Assembly (NCBI GenBank): GCA_000320545.1
Contig: ADNK01002519.1
Location: 67,001 to 131,000 of the forward strand
DNA from: Bigelowiella natans CCMP2755
Lineage: Eukaryota; Cercozoa; Chlorarachniophyceae
Length of the DNA: 64,000 bases
Direction of reading: 5' to 3'
Positions 12,401 through 25,628 of the stretch are shown one piece after another. Every line of letters begins with the position of its first letter. Positions within the stretch are counted from its first letter, which is position 1. The notes beneath the pieces are model-generated. The model was not told the DNA's origin. It was given only the letters and a program-made list of their open reading frames with translations, and ran no database searches. Made by a program: the position numbers and the translations under genes.

Positions 12401-13282
12401 AAATGACATTATCCGGTCCCCAAGTGTAGCAGCTAAATTGGTTGAGCAATTCTTTGTCTGCTGGTTGCATGTTGAGGTCGTACAGTGAGACAGAAGAGTA
12501 AATTTCAGCTTCATGGTCGATCTTAAAAGAATGCCTTGTAATTGCTCTAGATGAAATGACCACGAACTCCTCATGATTGTTCGGATTAAAGCCCAGCTCC
12601 AGCAAAGGATCGTGCAGATTTCCTTTGACACTTTTTAATAATCTGGGATCAATCTCCTTGTCTTCTTCTTCTCCAACCGCTGGAGAGCGACCCAAATACC
12701 ATAAGTTGACTGTCTTATTTGGGAAAGTTTCAGCCGATAGAAGCCTGTACCCGAACCGCGAGAATACCTACACACATACAACAAGGAGAAATCAAATGTC
12801 TGAAAAATTGATGGGAAAAATAAGTATTGTGAGGTGATGATGATGATGACGGCTTACCAAAGATCCAGTAACATACGCGTCATCTTTTTGGTTGAACTCT
12901 CGTATTAGAGAAATGCTTATTCCTGGCCCGTCTTCTTTGTCTTCGATTCGGTACAATTGTATTACTGAGACCCCTTTCCCTAAGGAACTTTCACCTCTTA
13001 GAGCAACAGCTAAAATCCTTCGAGTAGCAGATACATCCCACGAATCGACGCGAACGTTCGACGGAAAGCAAATACCGATTTGGGACTGATCGTATCAAAT
13101 ATGTAGTAGAATGGTTGAGTAGAATGGTTAAGGTCTGGAAATCGTAGTATCGAGGGGAAAATGAAAAACACCTGCTTTTTGTAGTCAAAATGTATTAGAA
13201 AATTCCCGCATTGGAAAATCAATGCAGAGTGTCCCGCACTTTGCACCCGCCCATCTCGAACACTTAGTGCCGATCTATGCAT
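6451..13282 (-). CDS. CFAP43: CFAP43-like (WDR96 family) axonemal protein
   Basis: Cilia- and flagella-associated protein. In known systems CFAP43/CFAP44 form the tether holding inner dynein f/I1 to the doublet. Four phase-consistent exons, 13172..13282, 12858..13085, 10500..12767 and 6451..10335, give about 2163 aa, a length plausible for the family. The first half is a WD40-type beta-propeller array, beginning SALIFQCGNFLIHFDYKK, which resembles the CFAP43 N terminus. A later FNPNNHEEFVVISS and a CYTWGPDNVIYCGLKTGVV segment also match the family pattern. Residues about 880-975 hold two Cys motifs (see findings). The remainder is long coiled coil with a typical conserved end (REVQLMRVTKQLQE; LRKERDRLQRKSFPMF). 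Separate WD40 and coiled-coil genes were considered, but the splice phase joins them. CFAP44 is the alternative assignment. Confidence 0.82.
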
Positions 13283-14229
13283 AAAACAAGAAGAAGCAGG
13301 TTTATGTTACCATCAAAAACATTCTTGAAAATTGGGTAATATGTTCCTGTGCACAGAAATTCAAGAGAATTTTCTGTTGAGTATGTGGTAAGATCTGGAG
13401 TGTCTAGATTTAGATGGCAATAGAAGCCACGCATCTCATGGGGAAGATGCCAAGTATTTGGAAACGCTTCAGGTCTACATCGCACCCTCCCTCCCCTATT
13501 CCGACAACCTGAGAGGAAGGGGATTAACTGTGGCGATTATCGATGCCATCCAGTTTTGAAGAGCCTTCGTCACTTATAAATTGGTTTAAATTTGTATTTT
13601 GGGGATGGGGTCACGAGGGGGGAGACCGCAGCCCCAACAAAGTTGAAGGTGGTTCGGGGTGGTCACGATTTGTTAGCTCGTGTGAAACGAGCCAAAACGC
13701 ACGTTTTGGAGCCTCTCTGGAGATTCAACCGTAATTCATATCAGATTGACAATAATCGGATTTTTCGTTGTCGTTATATAAAAATCTGTTATCTTTTCCG
13801 ATATGATTTTGTCCCCTTCCGTTTTCATTTGTTTGAGAGGAGTTTGCATTCCCAATTGCAAAGATCCCCTGTATTACACACAGCTCAAATGTTAAGCAAC
13901 TCTCTCCTGCAAGAAGCCCTTTTTCTCTGATCATTTCCTTAAAAATAGGCTAAAATAGTTGCAAACGACTATCATTTTTTTCTATTCCAGGATTAATCAG
14001 AGGCTCCATACACGAAGCCAAACTTTCCAGTCCTTCGATATATTTTATAACTTCAAGAATGCGTTTAATGAAATCATTTCTGATTGGAAATATGGACATT
14101 CTTGATGTCGCAATCATAAATGGGATGTTTTTTGTGTAAGAGCTTCACCAATTGAAGAACTGGCGTGACGTGTGCGCTGCGAGAATATTCGTGAGAGCTG
14201 GTGGGGGAGAGAAATCCAACCAGAACAGA
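13283..14229. other. Divergent intergenic region (CFAP43-like / NMT)
   Basis: About 950 bp between two outward-facing starts. It presumably contains both promoters. A minus-strand ORF at 13264-13485 does not splice in phase to the CFAP43-like gene and was left out. Confidence 0.5.
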
Positions 14230-16099
14230 ATGCAACAGGCTTCACAAAACGACAGCAACAATAAAGGAAAGGATTCCGCAGGAGGCGAGACGCAAGTCAC
14301 CAAGAAGGATCTTGCAAGAGCTCTGTATGGTGCCCGTGGATTCCGAGAGCCTTCCGAGCAGGAGAAAAAACATACATTCTGGAATACTCAGCCAGTTCCA
14401 CAGGAAGGTTCATGATTTATTTCTTTCTTTGATTACAAAAGAGTGTTGAATCTCTACCCTTAACAATTAGAGCGCCCAAAGGATGTTTATGGGGAAATAG
14501 AACAAAAGAAAGTTCAAGAAATTCGAGCAAAACCTCTAAAGCTTCCAGATGCTTTCGAATGGGTTGACTGCGATATGGAGGACACAAAGACGGTAGTAAT
14601 ACTATGAGAGAATGCCAGAGAACTTGCCTGAGCTTGCGATTATTTCAGGTCGATGAAGTATACGCTCTGTTGAATGGGAACTACGTTGAGGATGACGATA
14701 GCACATTTCGTTTTGATTACTCTCGTGAATTCCTCAAGTGGTACGTATTATAAATTCCTGATTGTAGAATCCATTTCGCGGCGATTACTGCATGGAAGAC
14801 GCAGCCAAGCACGCACACACAGATAGGAAAACCGAAAGACACAACGCACAGATTTTTTTAACCATCTTCCGTGCATTATGGTAGGGCGTTAATGCCTCCA
14901 GGGTACAAACGCGAATTCCACGTGGGAGTCAAAGTCAAAAAGTCCAAGAAATTAGTGGGTTTTATCACCGGCATTCCAGCTCGCGTCCATGTTTATGATG
15001 AGTAATATACCAACTATGGAATTATAGAATTACATACTGAGATGGTTTACGTTCAGGGTGAAGAATATGGTCGAAATTAACTTTCTTTGCGTGCACAAGA
15101 AGTTGCGTTCGAAACGTCTTGCTCCCGTTCTCATCCGTGAAATAACAAGAAGAGTCAATAGGACAGGTGCGATTGAGCGTGCATCTTTTGCAAAATAGTA
15201 GCTCAAATTATTTTACGCAATCATCTCGACAGACGTCTGGCAAGCGGTTTACACTGCTGGAGTTGTTCTTCCACGACCTGTGTCACGTAATAGGTAATAG
15301 CTGTTTTCGTGTGTTATTACAGTGCTACTTCAACTCATCGTATTCTTTGATCATTAGATATTGGCATAGATCATTGAACCCGAAGAAACTGATAGGGATC
15401 GGCTTCTCTCGCCTCCAGCACCTCATGACAATGGCAAGAACTATCAAATTGTACAAAGTGGAGAATGTAATACGAATATTCGGAACGATTATGCAGGGTG
15501 AACGATCACTAATCCTCAATGTTGAATCAGACGCCTCAAACCCCTGGAATGCGACAATTTAATCCAGAAACGGACACAAAACAGTGCCAAAAATTACTCA
15601 TGGGTTACTTGAAAAAATTCAAGTTGTATCAGGAATTCGATGAGGCAGAATTTAAGCATTGGTTTACTCCACGCAAAGATGTTGTCCATTCTTTCGTCGT
15701 TGAGGATCCCAAATCTGGAAAAATTACGGACTTAATAAGCTTTTACTCCCTCCCCTCCTCGATTCTAAATCACGCAAAGTACAAAACTCTTCGCGCCGCG
15801 TACTCATTCTACAATGTTTCAACAAAAACTGAGTGGAATAGGCTTATGATGGACGCTCTCATTCTAGCTTCTAAGGTATAGAAAAGCTGAAATACATGTA
15901 TATCAAAACTGAACGTCTGCGATTGTAAAACCTATTTTAGGCGAAATTCGACGTCTTTAATGCGCTAGATGTTATGGAGAATGGAGAGTTCCTGAAGAAT
16001 CTCAAGTTCGGAATTGGGGATGGGCATCTCCAATACTACCTGTACAACTGGAATTGTCCGGAAATGGTCAACAACGACGTCGGTCTCGTTCTTCTTTAG
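14230..16099 (+). CDS. NMT1: Glycylpeptide N-tetradecanoyltransferase (N-myristoyltransferase)
   Basis: Transfers myristate from myristoyl-CoA to the N-terminal glycine of proteins; cytosolic and ribosome-associated. Nine exons join in phase: 14230..14407, 14471..14592, 14649..14740, 14885..15001, 15057..15166, 15233..15293, 15358..15466, 15531..15875 and 15941..16099. They encode 430 aa, a normal NMT length. Family signatures in order: [59 protein letters not shown] (acyl-CoA binding and catalytic core); [29 protein letters not shown]; and the end region [31 protein letters not shown]. The protein ends NNDVGLVLL, the C-terminal carboxylate being the catalytic base in this family. The ATG at 14230 is the only in-frame Met before the conserved core. 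Confidence 0.96.
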
Positions 16100-16393
16100 A
16101 CTGCAGGCTACCATTATACTAATTCACCCCAAACGAAGGCCTCAATACACGTGAGATAATGACTTGAACCTATATTCGATGTGCCAACTGTTCCTCTGGT
16201 AATTGGTCATGCGTTGGCTTTGATCCCTAATTTTAATAGATTTAGATAGCTTGATCACATATTGTACACCCTGATACTTCATTGGTGTATGTATCCAATG
16301 ACGAAGAGAGAAGGAGTGAGGGAGGGAGAGGCGTGTAAGATTAATTAAGGTGGAATATCAGCAGCGACATGCAATGCTGAATACATCATATGC

Positions 16394-16431
<38 letters not shown>

Positions 16432-17148
16432 TACAATGCCATGCCATTATTATGAATTTATGTAATGATCGCACTCGCAATTACCAAATTTAACAGATAA
16501 CAGAGTTCGTACGTGCCTACGTTCAGTGCTATATTATGTGTTTTACACATGTAGTGCGCGCATTTCACTTAAATAATAATAAATTGATAATAAGCGTTTT
16601 TGCCATCGATCGTGCGTAAAGCAGGCACCAGACATGCAACCGGGCGGACTTTTAGTTTTGATTGAATCTCATCCATCAGTGACATCGATCTGTGAATGTG
16701 AAAATTGTATTTGATTCATCATTGCATGCATGCTAGATTGTGCTTTGCGCGGCAGTAGTCTGCATCGCAGCGCAGCAGCCGCACCTAGCTAGCTAGACAC
16801 ACCAGCATGCCTAGAAATGTCAGCATTGCATCGCGCCATAGCTAGATAGTCGCTGCTTCTACAGAAGATCACAAAGCTACACCATGCAACAATGCGTTCT
16901 ATGTTCACGCGTATACGTCCGCATTATTCGCGTAGTTACTTGCAATTCAATTAGCCTTTGTGCGCTACGTGCATCCGTTCTCGCACACACAACAGTAGCT
17001 GTTTGTGTGCAGCGAAAAGGCTGTTAACAGACGCGTGCTTCCGTGCTTTTGTGCTTTGGTGCTCGCGCCCATGATGAGTGGCACAAGCTACGTGGAACAA
17101 GCAACGCGGCATGCTAGCATGTATGTTTGATACAAAAACACAAAGTCA

Positions 17149-17199
17149 GCGAGAGCCGTAATATATATAACTACATTATATATATGTAGGCTCTCGCGT
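17149..17199. repeat. 51-bp hairpin repeat, copy 1
   Basis: GCGAGAGCC at one end pairs with GGCTCTCGC at the other, and the interior ATATATA/TATATAT also pairs. It is repeated at 17292-17342 with one mismatch. Confidence 0.85.
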
Positions 17200-17291
17200 A
17201 CAAAGTCCTCTAAAACATATGTGGTTAGCTACATATGTCGTTATTAATAGAACATATGCACTTAACTACTTATGTTCGCATACCGTTGTAC

Positions 17292-17342
17292 GCGACAGCC
17301 GTAATATATATAACTACATTATATATATGTAGGCTCTCGCGT
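17292..17342. repeat. 51-bp hairpin repeat, copy 2
   Basis: Direct copy of 17149-17199, differing at one stem base (GCGACAGCC). The 92 bp between the copies contain further ACATATGT-type palindromes. Confidence 0.85.
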
Positions 17343-17522
17343 CAGCGATGTTGTGCATTCACATAATTTTGCACAGCTAGCTAGCTAGCTAGCTAGCTAC
17401 ATCAGGGGGACAATTAAACAAATTTAATTTATCCGTTACATGCGTCTCACATTGATGTGGCTTGTTGGCTTCTGCGCTCAGAAACTAGGCTATTGTCAAA
17501 GCAGTTGGCGGAATCAATATGA

Positions 17523-18834
17523 TCAAAAGCCTATGCCATTGTTGAAGTAGCTTGTGGCGCTGACCTTCATATTTGCATTTTTAGCGACAGCTGAAACGCG
17601 GGATGAGGTTTGATCATTCTTACCAAGACTATTGGGAACTCTTTCCATTGTAGAGTCAACAGATGTGGCTCCTGAAATCACTTTTGATGGCACAGCGGTA
17701 AACGCGTTATTGATGTGTAAACGAGTTATTGATGTGCTCTTCGAGTTATTGATGTGCTCTTTCTTCTTTTCTGCTGTCTTGATCAGAGGACGTCCTCTGC
17801 CCGCGATTACAGGAGTCAGTTTTGCCGTAGATTCCCTCGAGCCATTAAAATTTCCACTATCATCATAATTTCGATTGAAAATTGAAGCAGTGCCCTCTAG
17901 CTCGTAACTTTCAAGGGCTAGCTCAATATTGAACAAGCTATCTATAACCTCTGCCTCATTTGCCTTGTCTTGATGTCGCACACGAGTTGGTCGATGTTTG
18001 CCGTGATCGGTACTGTTTTTCTTGGCAGAGTCTACGTTTCTAGAGCCTTGATTGCTTTCTGGCTTATTGGTGTACCCGATGTATACGGCCTCTTCCACTT
18101 TCTCATCTAATGCCTCGTTCCAATATCGCGCTCTGGCTCGGCCGTCCTCACTTTCGTAGTGAATTTCCTCCTCCTCGCTTACACTCATCAATCCCCCCGT
18201 GGGGTCCTGTCTGTTGCTGTGTGAGGCAACGCATATCGTTCCATCAACCATCATCGCTGCCTTTTTTTCAGTCACTGGCAGGTCCAAGACCACGCCAGCC
18301 TCCTTTTGTTTCTGCTCCTCTGTGGGCACTGTACTCAACCCTAAAGTGGTAGAGCCCTTCATAGGATCGTAATCAAAGGGTTTGTCGTCGTCGTTGATTT
18401 GGTTATATATCACATTTTCATCCAGCTGATGGTTTTTTAGGGCTTGTTTATAGCCAAGGCGCACCGCGAAGGGAATGGCGCTACATAGGCCCATAATGAG
18501 GTACAGTCCCAGCATCCACCCAAAGTTGTACGCGAGGCTGCATGGGGAATACAAGAAACAAGAAGGACGGAGAGGAGAGAATTGCACAAAAATCGGTGAC
18601 AAACAGCTCAGGCTGATGCTTCTCTTTGCATAGACTGCATCTACTACTTACCCGAGAACAAACCAGAAGAGGAAAGAGCTTGCAAACCAAATACACATCG
18701 CGGTAAACGGAATTCCCTGAGCGCCGAGCGTGTGGTATACTAAGGCGAAGGAGAGTGAAAAGATGAGAGAAGCGAGACATACACCCCCCCCTCCCCCCTA
18801 TCTCTCTCTCTATTTCTCACACATGCACATAAAT

Positions 18835-18908
<74 letters not shown>

Positions 18909-19352
18909 TTTATATTTTAGACACAAATGCCAAAGTTGAATTGAACAAATACAATGTACTCATACCTTCTGGGCGAGCACGCAACAGCACTTTATTAAGT
19001 CGGTACATATCGTACACGTGTAAGCAGCCCAGCACGATAACGGCAAAACCAGTAAACGCGCCAACAATTGGGGCTGCGATTCCCATTGTCACCAAGATCT
19101 ATAGCGATGATACACAGTTTGTGTGAAAAGCTTGTGATAAAGGACACATTCATGCCTGCATACCGACATAGAAAAGGACGGGGGGGGGGGGGCGGGAGAT
19201 AGGAAACGGAGCCTGCAAGATGTTATGTTTTATTCTATATGGCGCGGCAAATAATCACCCCGATGAAGCTTAGAATTCCCCTGCGCTCATGACGAAGAAT
19301 CGCTTCGATAGTTTGAGCCAGCTGCAACACAACAAAGTGCAGACGCTTATGA

Positions 19353-19394
<42 letters not shown>

Positions 19395-19494
19395 TGGAAA
19401 AACAGTATATCTTATCAAAAAGATTCTTCACACACAAGCTCTGATTCCGTTTTTTTTCTCTAGGCCTCTCACACTGATGCTCTCAAATGCACAC

Positions 19495-19533
<39 letters not shown>

Positions 19534-19952
19534 TCAGGGAAAATAACAAGACCTTCTTTGTTGATTGTTTGAGCAGCTGCTCTGGCCACATTTCGCAGAG
19601 TGTAATCTCACTTAATATTCTGTGTGAATAATACAGGAAATAGATTGGCAGAAAACCAATATGCAGAATAATAATAATAAGGAAAAACATTATTATTCAA
19701 GTTACAAACAACTTCTAACTTCTCTATCAGCTCACACACCCTAGTAGTGACGGAACTTTTGGAAAACACAGCGGAATCAAGGCCTGAATCTGAAAATGAT
19801 CGTAGGCACAATAGAAACTTAACTAAAACATCTTCTGAGGAAGGAAGACGTGCAAAGTAACAGACGCAATTTGAGGGTAAGTTTACTCTCCACAGTGCAA
19901 ATCGGACTTATATCGAGATAGTATTGTGCAAAAAATAAACATACACACACAG

Positions 19953-19985
<33 letters not shown>

Positions 19986-20437
19986 AACACATACAGAAAA
20001 TGATACTGGAAAAATGTGCTATATCCTTTATTTTTCATTGTGCGCCCCTTCCACCAAGCCCCATCATTTGTGGTCTTTTTGACTCTTCACTCTCTTCCAA
20101 TCTCACACACGCACCAATGGAAATATGAGCGAGGACATTGCCACCGTAATAAAAAACGGTGTGAATGTATGCATGACGCGGCCTGCACAGTAATCAGGAC
20201 GGAAACGAAACGGGGAGCTGTATTCTCCCGATTCGAGCGTGAAGTACTGCTTGCATTCAAAGTGGGAGAAGCTCCCGTCGGCGAAGTATACATATGTTCC
20301 AAACTGACAATCGTTTGTGGCTATCGTCTCACTGGGATGGACCTGTATAGATGATACGATTGAATTCCCCATGCATTATTATTGTTGTTATTATTATCAT
20401 GAAAGAGCACCGCAGCACACAAAGCCACAGGCACACA

Positions 20438-20472
<35 letters not shown>

Positions 20473-22108
20473 CAACAACAACAACGACAACAACAACGCG
20501 TATATCTGTCATTTTTCGGACCTCAGCTGCAGAGAACACTGCTCGAAGGCATGAAGGATCAAGTAACAGCTGGGAAGCTAGAGGGGCGACGATATTCCCC
20601 AACGAATCTAAGGAAGTGATTAAAACTTCAAAAAATTCAGACTTCCAAAGCGCACGATTCTTTCTTCCTTCTCTCGATAAGTTCTCCATTCCGCGCTCGA
20701 AATAGAAACATGCCGCCAGCTTAGAAATAACTTCAGCACCCCTCGGAATCTAATGAATTATCGGAGATATATTATTATCATCAATCACCTGTAGAAGTAC
20801 CGAAAAACATGTCAAAAATTCACGTAAATATCCTTTGTACTAAACACACACGCCCATAATCTCTAGAGCTAATTGTTCGTTACAATGGTGCCGGTGACAG
20901 CCAACTGCATGACTGCGAGGCAGAAAACAGTGAATAACTTCCATTTCTTCGATATTTCGTTGCTCGTCTCCACCATCACATTCCCAAGACTAAAAGTTGT
21001 GTAATTATGGTAGTGACTATGATAGTAATTGCAAAGACAGAACTTGACGAATGATTAAGGAAGGGAACTGTGATCAAGTATCATAGTATTGATACCGAAA
21101 AGCAGTGGATTAGAGGAATCAGTTTGGTTAAGCAGACCTGGGAAAGAATAAGATCGCCACGATCACAAAGTATATCACTGTGCAAGCGATCATAGCGCAA
21201 AACGCGGCTAACCATCGCATGAGCTTCATTGGGATGCCTTGTTTCCAGATAGTGCTTACTTTGTCCTTCCCCTCCTCCTCCTCCTCCTCCTCCTCTTCCT
21301 TCTGAAGTGGATCGAATTTCGCCTCTTCGACTTTCCTCTCTTCCCTTACATCATCACTCTCTACTCTTCTCATCGAGGATAAAGCAATACCATTCTTTGA
21401 TTCGGAGCCTAAACTTGCGAGGCTAAAGGTCTCTTTCATAGCGGTGCTCCGCCTCCTGATTTGATCGGAACCCTTCCAATTCCTATTTTTCTTTTTCTTC
21501 CTACTCCGAATTTCAACCTCTGTATTCTCTAGCTTCTGAGTTCCAGCAATGAGCGATAAGGTGATGACCATGAGAATAACGATCACCCATCCAACCGAAC
21601 TTTTAGCCGCACCATCTTGTGTTTCAAATCCTGGAATTAACGCCATGGAGTATCTGTCATAGTAGCGACATTTCACGGTGGAGGGAGCGTGCATGAAGGA
21701 AGGTAGACCGATCACAACGAGTAGGACAGCACTGAAAAGAGCTATGAGTGCGAGCTTCATATTGTTGTCCGCAATAATCTCAAGGTTGTTGCGGGTCTTC
21801 TTCGACTCTAATTTATCCTGACGATCATCGTGCACTTCGGCGACCTCGCCATCAAACTCAATATTTTCCGCCTTGACGCAGTACTTATGCCAATGCCAAA
21901 TTGCGTAGAAAACGACCAAGGTTCCCACGCCGGAGATACCAGCAATGGTCCATGGAATAAGGAACGCATCCTCTGGACAAACATACGATTCACCGTTTTT
22001 ATCCGCCGTACGAAGGTTTTCGAGGCCGGTGCAACCTATAAGGCTGCCTTGAAGGACCTAAAAAGGTAGTGGCAGTTACAGTAGAAGTATTAAGGTTTGT
22101 CAGTTTGT

Positions 22109-22145
<37 letters not shown>

Positions 22146-25100
22146 GTTCACGTTGAGTCGAGTCATTTATGCGATCTGCCGCGAAAGAGAGTCTTCTTTT
22201 TATTATCCCACTTGTAGTACCTTAATTGCCTTATCCTTTGCAGGCAACCATTCTCCTCGTAATTCCATAGGTACATCACACGACAGCTGGTTAAGGTGCA
22301 GCTGCAGTTCTGTGAGGTTTGGTAGGATAGCTGAGAGGCCGACAGGGAGTCCACCTTGGATGCGGTTTTCATTCAACCTAAGCTTCTCTAACCTCACTGC
22401 CTTCTCAATCGTCTCAGGAATAGCGCCACTAATTCTATTCTGAGAAAGGACGACTTGGCGCAGCTTTTCCCCTTCAAAGAGTGCTGGAGGTATTGTTCCT
22501 GAGAGTTGATTTGCCGCCGCCAGTACTTTCTGGAGGTTGGGAGCACGCGCAAGGTCGTCGAGCGTTCCATGGACATTAGTTCCTTGAAGGATGAGATACT
22601 CCAGGCTGTCAGGAAGCATCCTCCCCATCGTTCCCTCAAGCCCTTTATTATTCGATAAAGAAATTATGGACAGCTGACGCAGCCTGTTGCGCCAACTTGG
22701 CAGATTGCCGCTAAATTTACAGTCGTACCTGAAGAATTAATGAGAACAGGGTGGGGGGAGAGAATTACGGGAGCACAGGAAGTGTTTAATGTGTATAATG
22801 AGCTATAGCCAAAAATAAATTGCTTTTCATATGAACAAACACCAGTCTAGGTTACAATTTCTTTGCTCCACCTTCTCACCCATCTTCTCACCATCGTCAT
22901 CATCTATGTTTCTATCAATATTACGCGATAAATTGTTTGAGCATTGCATTCCCAGTGCCATACGGACAGGAGGGTAGCTCCCCAGAGAGTTTTGTATTCT
23001 GCAGCTGCAAAATTTCAATCGAGGAGTTTTTGCACATCAGGCTTGTCGGAATCGTTCCAGAGAGTCCGGAAGTATGTACCCGTAACATACCTAAGAAGAG
23101 GGGAAAGAGGAGGGGAGGAAGAATAAGTTGGATTTAAGCAGAAGAAGCATTAAAACGGGTTGAGCAGGTAGATACGAAAAAGAGAGCGCACAGGTGATGA
23201 GATTAGGAGGAGGTCTTCTAAGCAATTGACACACTCATGCAACATTGAGTAACGGCATACTATTGAGATGATAAGAGCAGAAGAATGTGAAAATACACAT
23301 ACGAAGTGCAGCCTCGTCAGTACGATTTGCCCAGCACGCCTCCGACGGTAGAGTACCAGAGAGTTGCGATTTGTACATCGTAAATTCAAAGAGCTTTTCA
23401 GAAGAAGGACTGCCGCACATAAGGGACGACGGGATTGTCCCAGAGACCTTGCTATCGTACATCTTAAAAAGAACCAGCTTCGTATTTTTAGAGCGCGAGT
23501 TTATACACTCGTTGGAGGGCATAGTTCCTGATAACTCGTTGCCAAATAATTTTAGACTTGAGAGCTTCTCTGCAGCCGTCGATCCGCAAAGTAGCCTGAG
23601 CAGATGTGCCAGTTATTTAAGTGATTTACATCTGATCTCCGCTCTATCTTAAAGGGAGTGTGTTTCTTCATTTTTCTTCTTCTTTCGTAGCTCCTCTAGG
23701 TCAAACTCAGTATGTCAGGTGAGTCTAAAATATTACTTCTACTACTACTACTACTACTTCTTCTTCTTCTTCTACAACTACTATATACCCCGATGGCAAG
23801 GTTCCTGAGATCTTGTTCCAGTTAGCATAGAGCACACTCAATTGCGTACTTCTCGAACGGCTATTGAGACAATCATTGTTTGGTAGCGTTCCGGAAATCT
23901 GTGTACTATAAACCTATGGTAGAGTTATGGTCCCCGCAAATAAAACAAAACCATAAATTTAATTCACAACTTAATGAAAATCATGACGCAAAAGCTCGCA
24001 GCTTGGGTCATCAGGGACAGACGTAATCTCGTTACTGTACCTTTCCCTCCCCTCTTCACGTAATTATGATGATACAGCCTATCTATGTCTACTACGGTTC
24101 CTGTACTTGGAGGACTAGACCACCACCCTTTCTTATTGTTTATTTTAATAAGATCACCGACCCTAAGTGTGTGCAGCTTCTCTGCGACGTCCGTTCCGCA
24201 TATCAAACCATCGGGAAACTCACCACCCAGATTGGAGTTGTCATGAGCCCAGAGATACTTAAGGCTGAAACTGCTCGTGCGATCATGCCAACACGTACTG
24301 TTTGGTAGGCTACCTGAAATGCTATTCGCGCTCGCATAGAAGTTCTTCATTCTCCTTGCGGAAGGGCTTCCGCAGACGAATTTAGATGGTATGGTTCCCG
24401 ACAATCGATTGGCGTGAATATTCAAATAATCGAGGTACGTTGACGAAGAGGGGCGCGAGTTGAGGCAGTCATTTGAGGGTAAATAACCAGAGAAACGATT
24501 GTTTTGGAATCGAAGCTTTCTCATCCTTGCCGCTGCTGAGTTGCCGCACATAAATCCCGACGGGATGAACCCGGTCATATTGTTTCCGTGCACGTAGAAG
24601 TACCTTAGATCTGAGCTGCTCGAGCGGTTGGCAAGGCATGAACTTGAGGGCAAGCTCCCAGATATGAAGTTGTCATCAATCTTAAAGCTATACATGTTGT
24701 CCGCTGCTGCATTGCCACAGATGAGGGCCGAAGGCAGCGTTCCAGAGAGTTTAGAATCTCTGATAAAGAAGTTGCGCAATGGCGCTGTTGCCGGCCGGCT
24801 GTCCAAGCAAGAGGAAGAAGATCCTGAAGCTGGATCAAAGCTGCCAGGAATGTACCCCGAAATTGCTGTTTCCTCTAGTGAGAGCTTCTCGAGCTTATTT
24901 ACCAGGTTGCTATCGCATAGAATGTTTCCTGGGATTGTTCCGGACAAACTGAACTGCTTTTCGAATTCGATCGAAGTCAGATTTGGCAGCGTGGTTCCGA
25001 TATCGACCAGAGCCGAGTCCAAAGTACCATTCAAACGGTTCTCAGAGTTGAACGAGATGCCTGAAGTGCAAAAAGGAGGTGCATTAATGAGGATGGAGGA

Positions 25101-25628
25101 TCTCGATGAAAATCTCACCGCCTACCTGTCACTGTCGCCTGGCCAGAAGCGCCACATTGAGTTGCAAGCCCATACCAGCTCGTGCTACAGGGAGAATAAT
25201 ATATCGAGCTGTTGAATAAACCTGTCCACCTATAACAACAACAATATGTGAATGAAGAGAGAAACAAACCACCAGCTCATGAATCACTCAAAGCTCTCTT
25301 CCAAAGCCACGGGACTTACCCGCCATTGTTCGTCCAGTTCGTCCCTTGCAATGATGTGTAGAATGTACGCAACGCATCCTGTAAAAAAAAATATTAGACT
25401 AATTATCGAATGATAATCTTTTGGGATCACTAAAAGATATTTTCCTAAGTGAACAGTTTGATAATTTGCGTTCTGATATCCCTTTCGTGTCGTGTCAACC
25501 GAAATAAACGATGGGACGTAACTCTTATCTGCGTCAAATACCTTTTCGCGCTCAGGAAGGTCGGAAGTTGAGGCTGTAGTTGCCGCCAAAAAGACTAAGC
25601 GCACGACCCAAGGATGGAAAGTGCCCAT
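17523..25628 (-). CDS. Large LRR extracellular, multi-pass membrane protein
   Basis: Probably a cell-surface receptor or adhesion protein. Starting at 25628: signal peptide (MGTFHPWVVRLVFLAATTA), then an LRR N-cap split over exons 25320..25378 and 25126..25229 (DALRTFYTSLQGTNWTNNGG, then PCSTSWYGLATQC). A long LRR array follows (exon about 24158..25060 and smaller exons to 22203) with plant-type SGTIP/SGTLP repeats and regular Cys positions. The exon near 21928-22070 begins VLQGSLIGCTGLENLR and leads to the first membrane segment (FLIPWTIAGISGVGTLVVFY). More hydrophobic segments occur at KLALIALFSAVLLVVIGL, VGWVIVILMVITLSLIAG, LAAFCAMIACTVIYFVIVAI, and in exons near 20900, 20120, 19000, 18690 and 18500, about nine in all. 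The tail (17523..18480) is hydrophilic. A (CTC)n tract codes a poly-Glu run near 21280. Several internal exons, notably 18.5-21.1 and 23.9-24.15 kb, are not fully resolved. Confidence 0.72.
18836..18903. repeat. (AC)n(AT)n compound microsatellite in intron
   Basis: Adjacent AC and AT dinucleotide runs inside the LRR-protein gene. Similar CA or TA tracts lie at about 19360-19392, 19490-19531 and 19943-19980 in neighbouring introns, and a poly-G run at 19178-19192. Confidence 0.9.
20436..20497. repeat. (AC)n(ACA)n microsatellite
   Basis: Dinucleotide run followed by ACA/ACG triplets, in a non-coding part of the LRR-protein gene. Confidence 0.9.
22104..22144. repeat. (GT)n microsatellite in intron
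   Basis: GT run in the intron separating the LRR array from the first membrane segment of the LRR-protein gene. Confidence 0.9.

Larger units (their letters stand above)
16100..17522. other. Repeat-rich spacer between convergent genes
   Basis: No gene is seen. It contains a (TA)n microsatellite (about 16396-16429), CTAG/GCATGC-rich sequence from about 16720, a pair of 51-bp hairpin repeats (17149-17342) and a GCTAGC tandem near 17380-17400. Confidence 0.65.

Noticed and set aside
10458-12695. WD40 protein as a gene separate from the coiled-coil ORF at 6451-10341
   Set aside because: A donor at 10499 (GAG|GTAATA) and an acceptor before 10335 join the two in phase, and a propeller followed by coiled coil is the CFAP43/44 layout. 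The downstream ORF also has no ATG at its 5' end.
13264-13485. Upstream exon of the CFAP43-like gene
   Set aside because: Its possible donor does not leave the phase required by the exon at 13172-13282, which starts with its own in-frame ATG.
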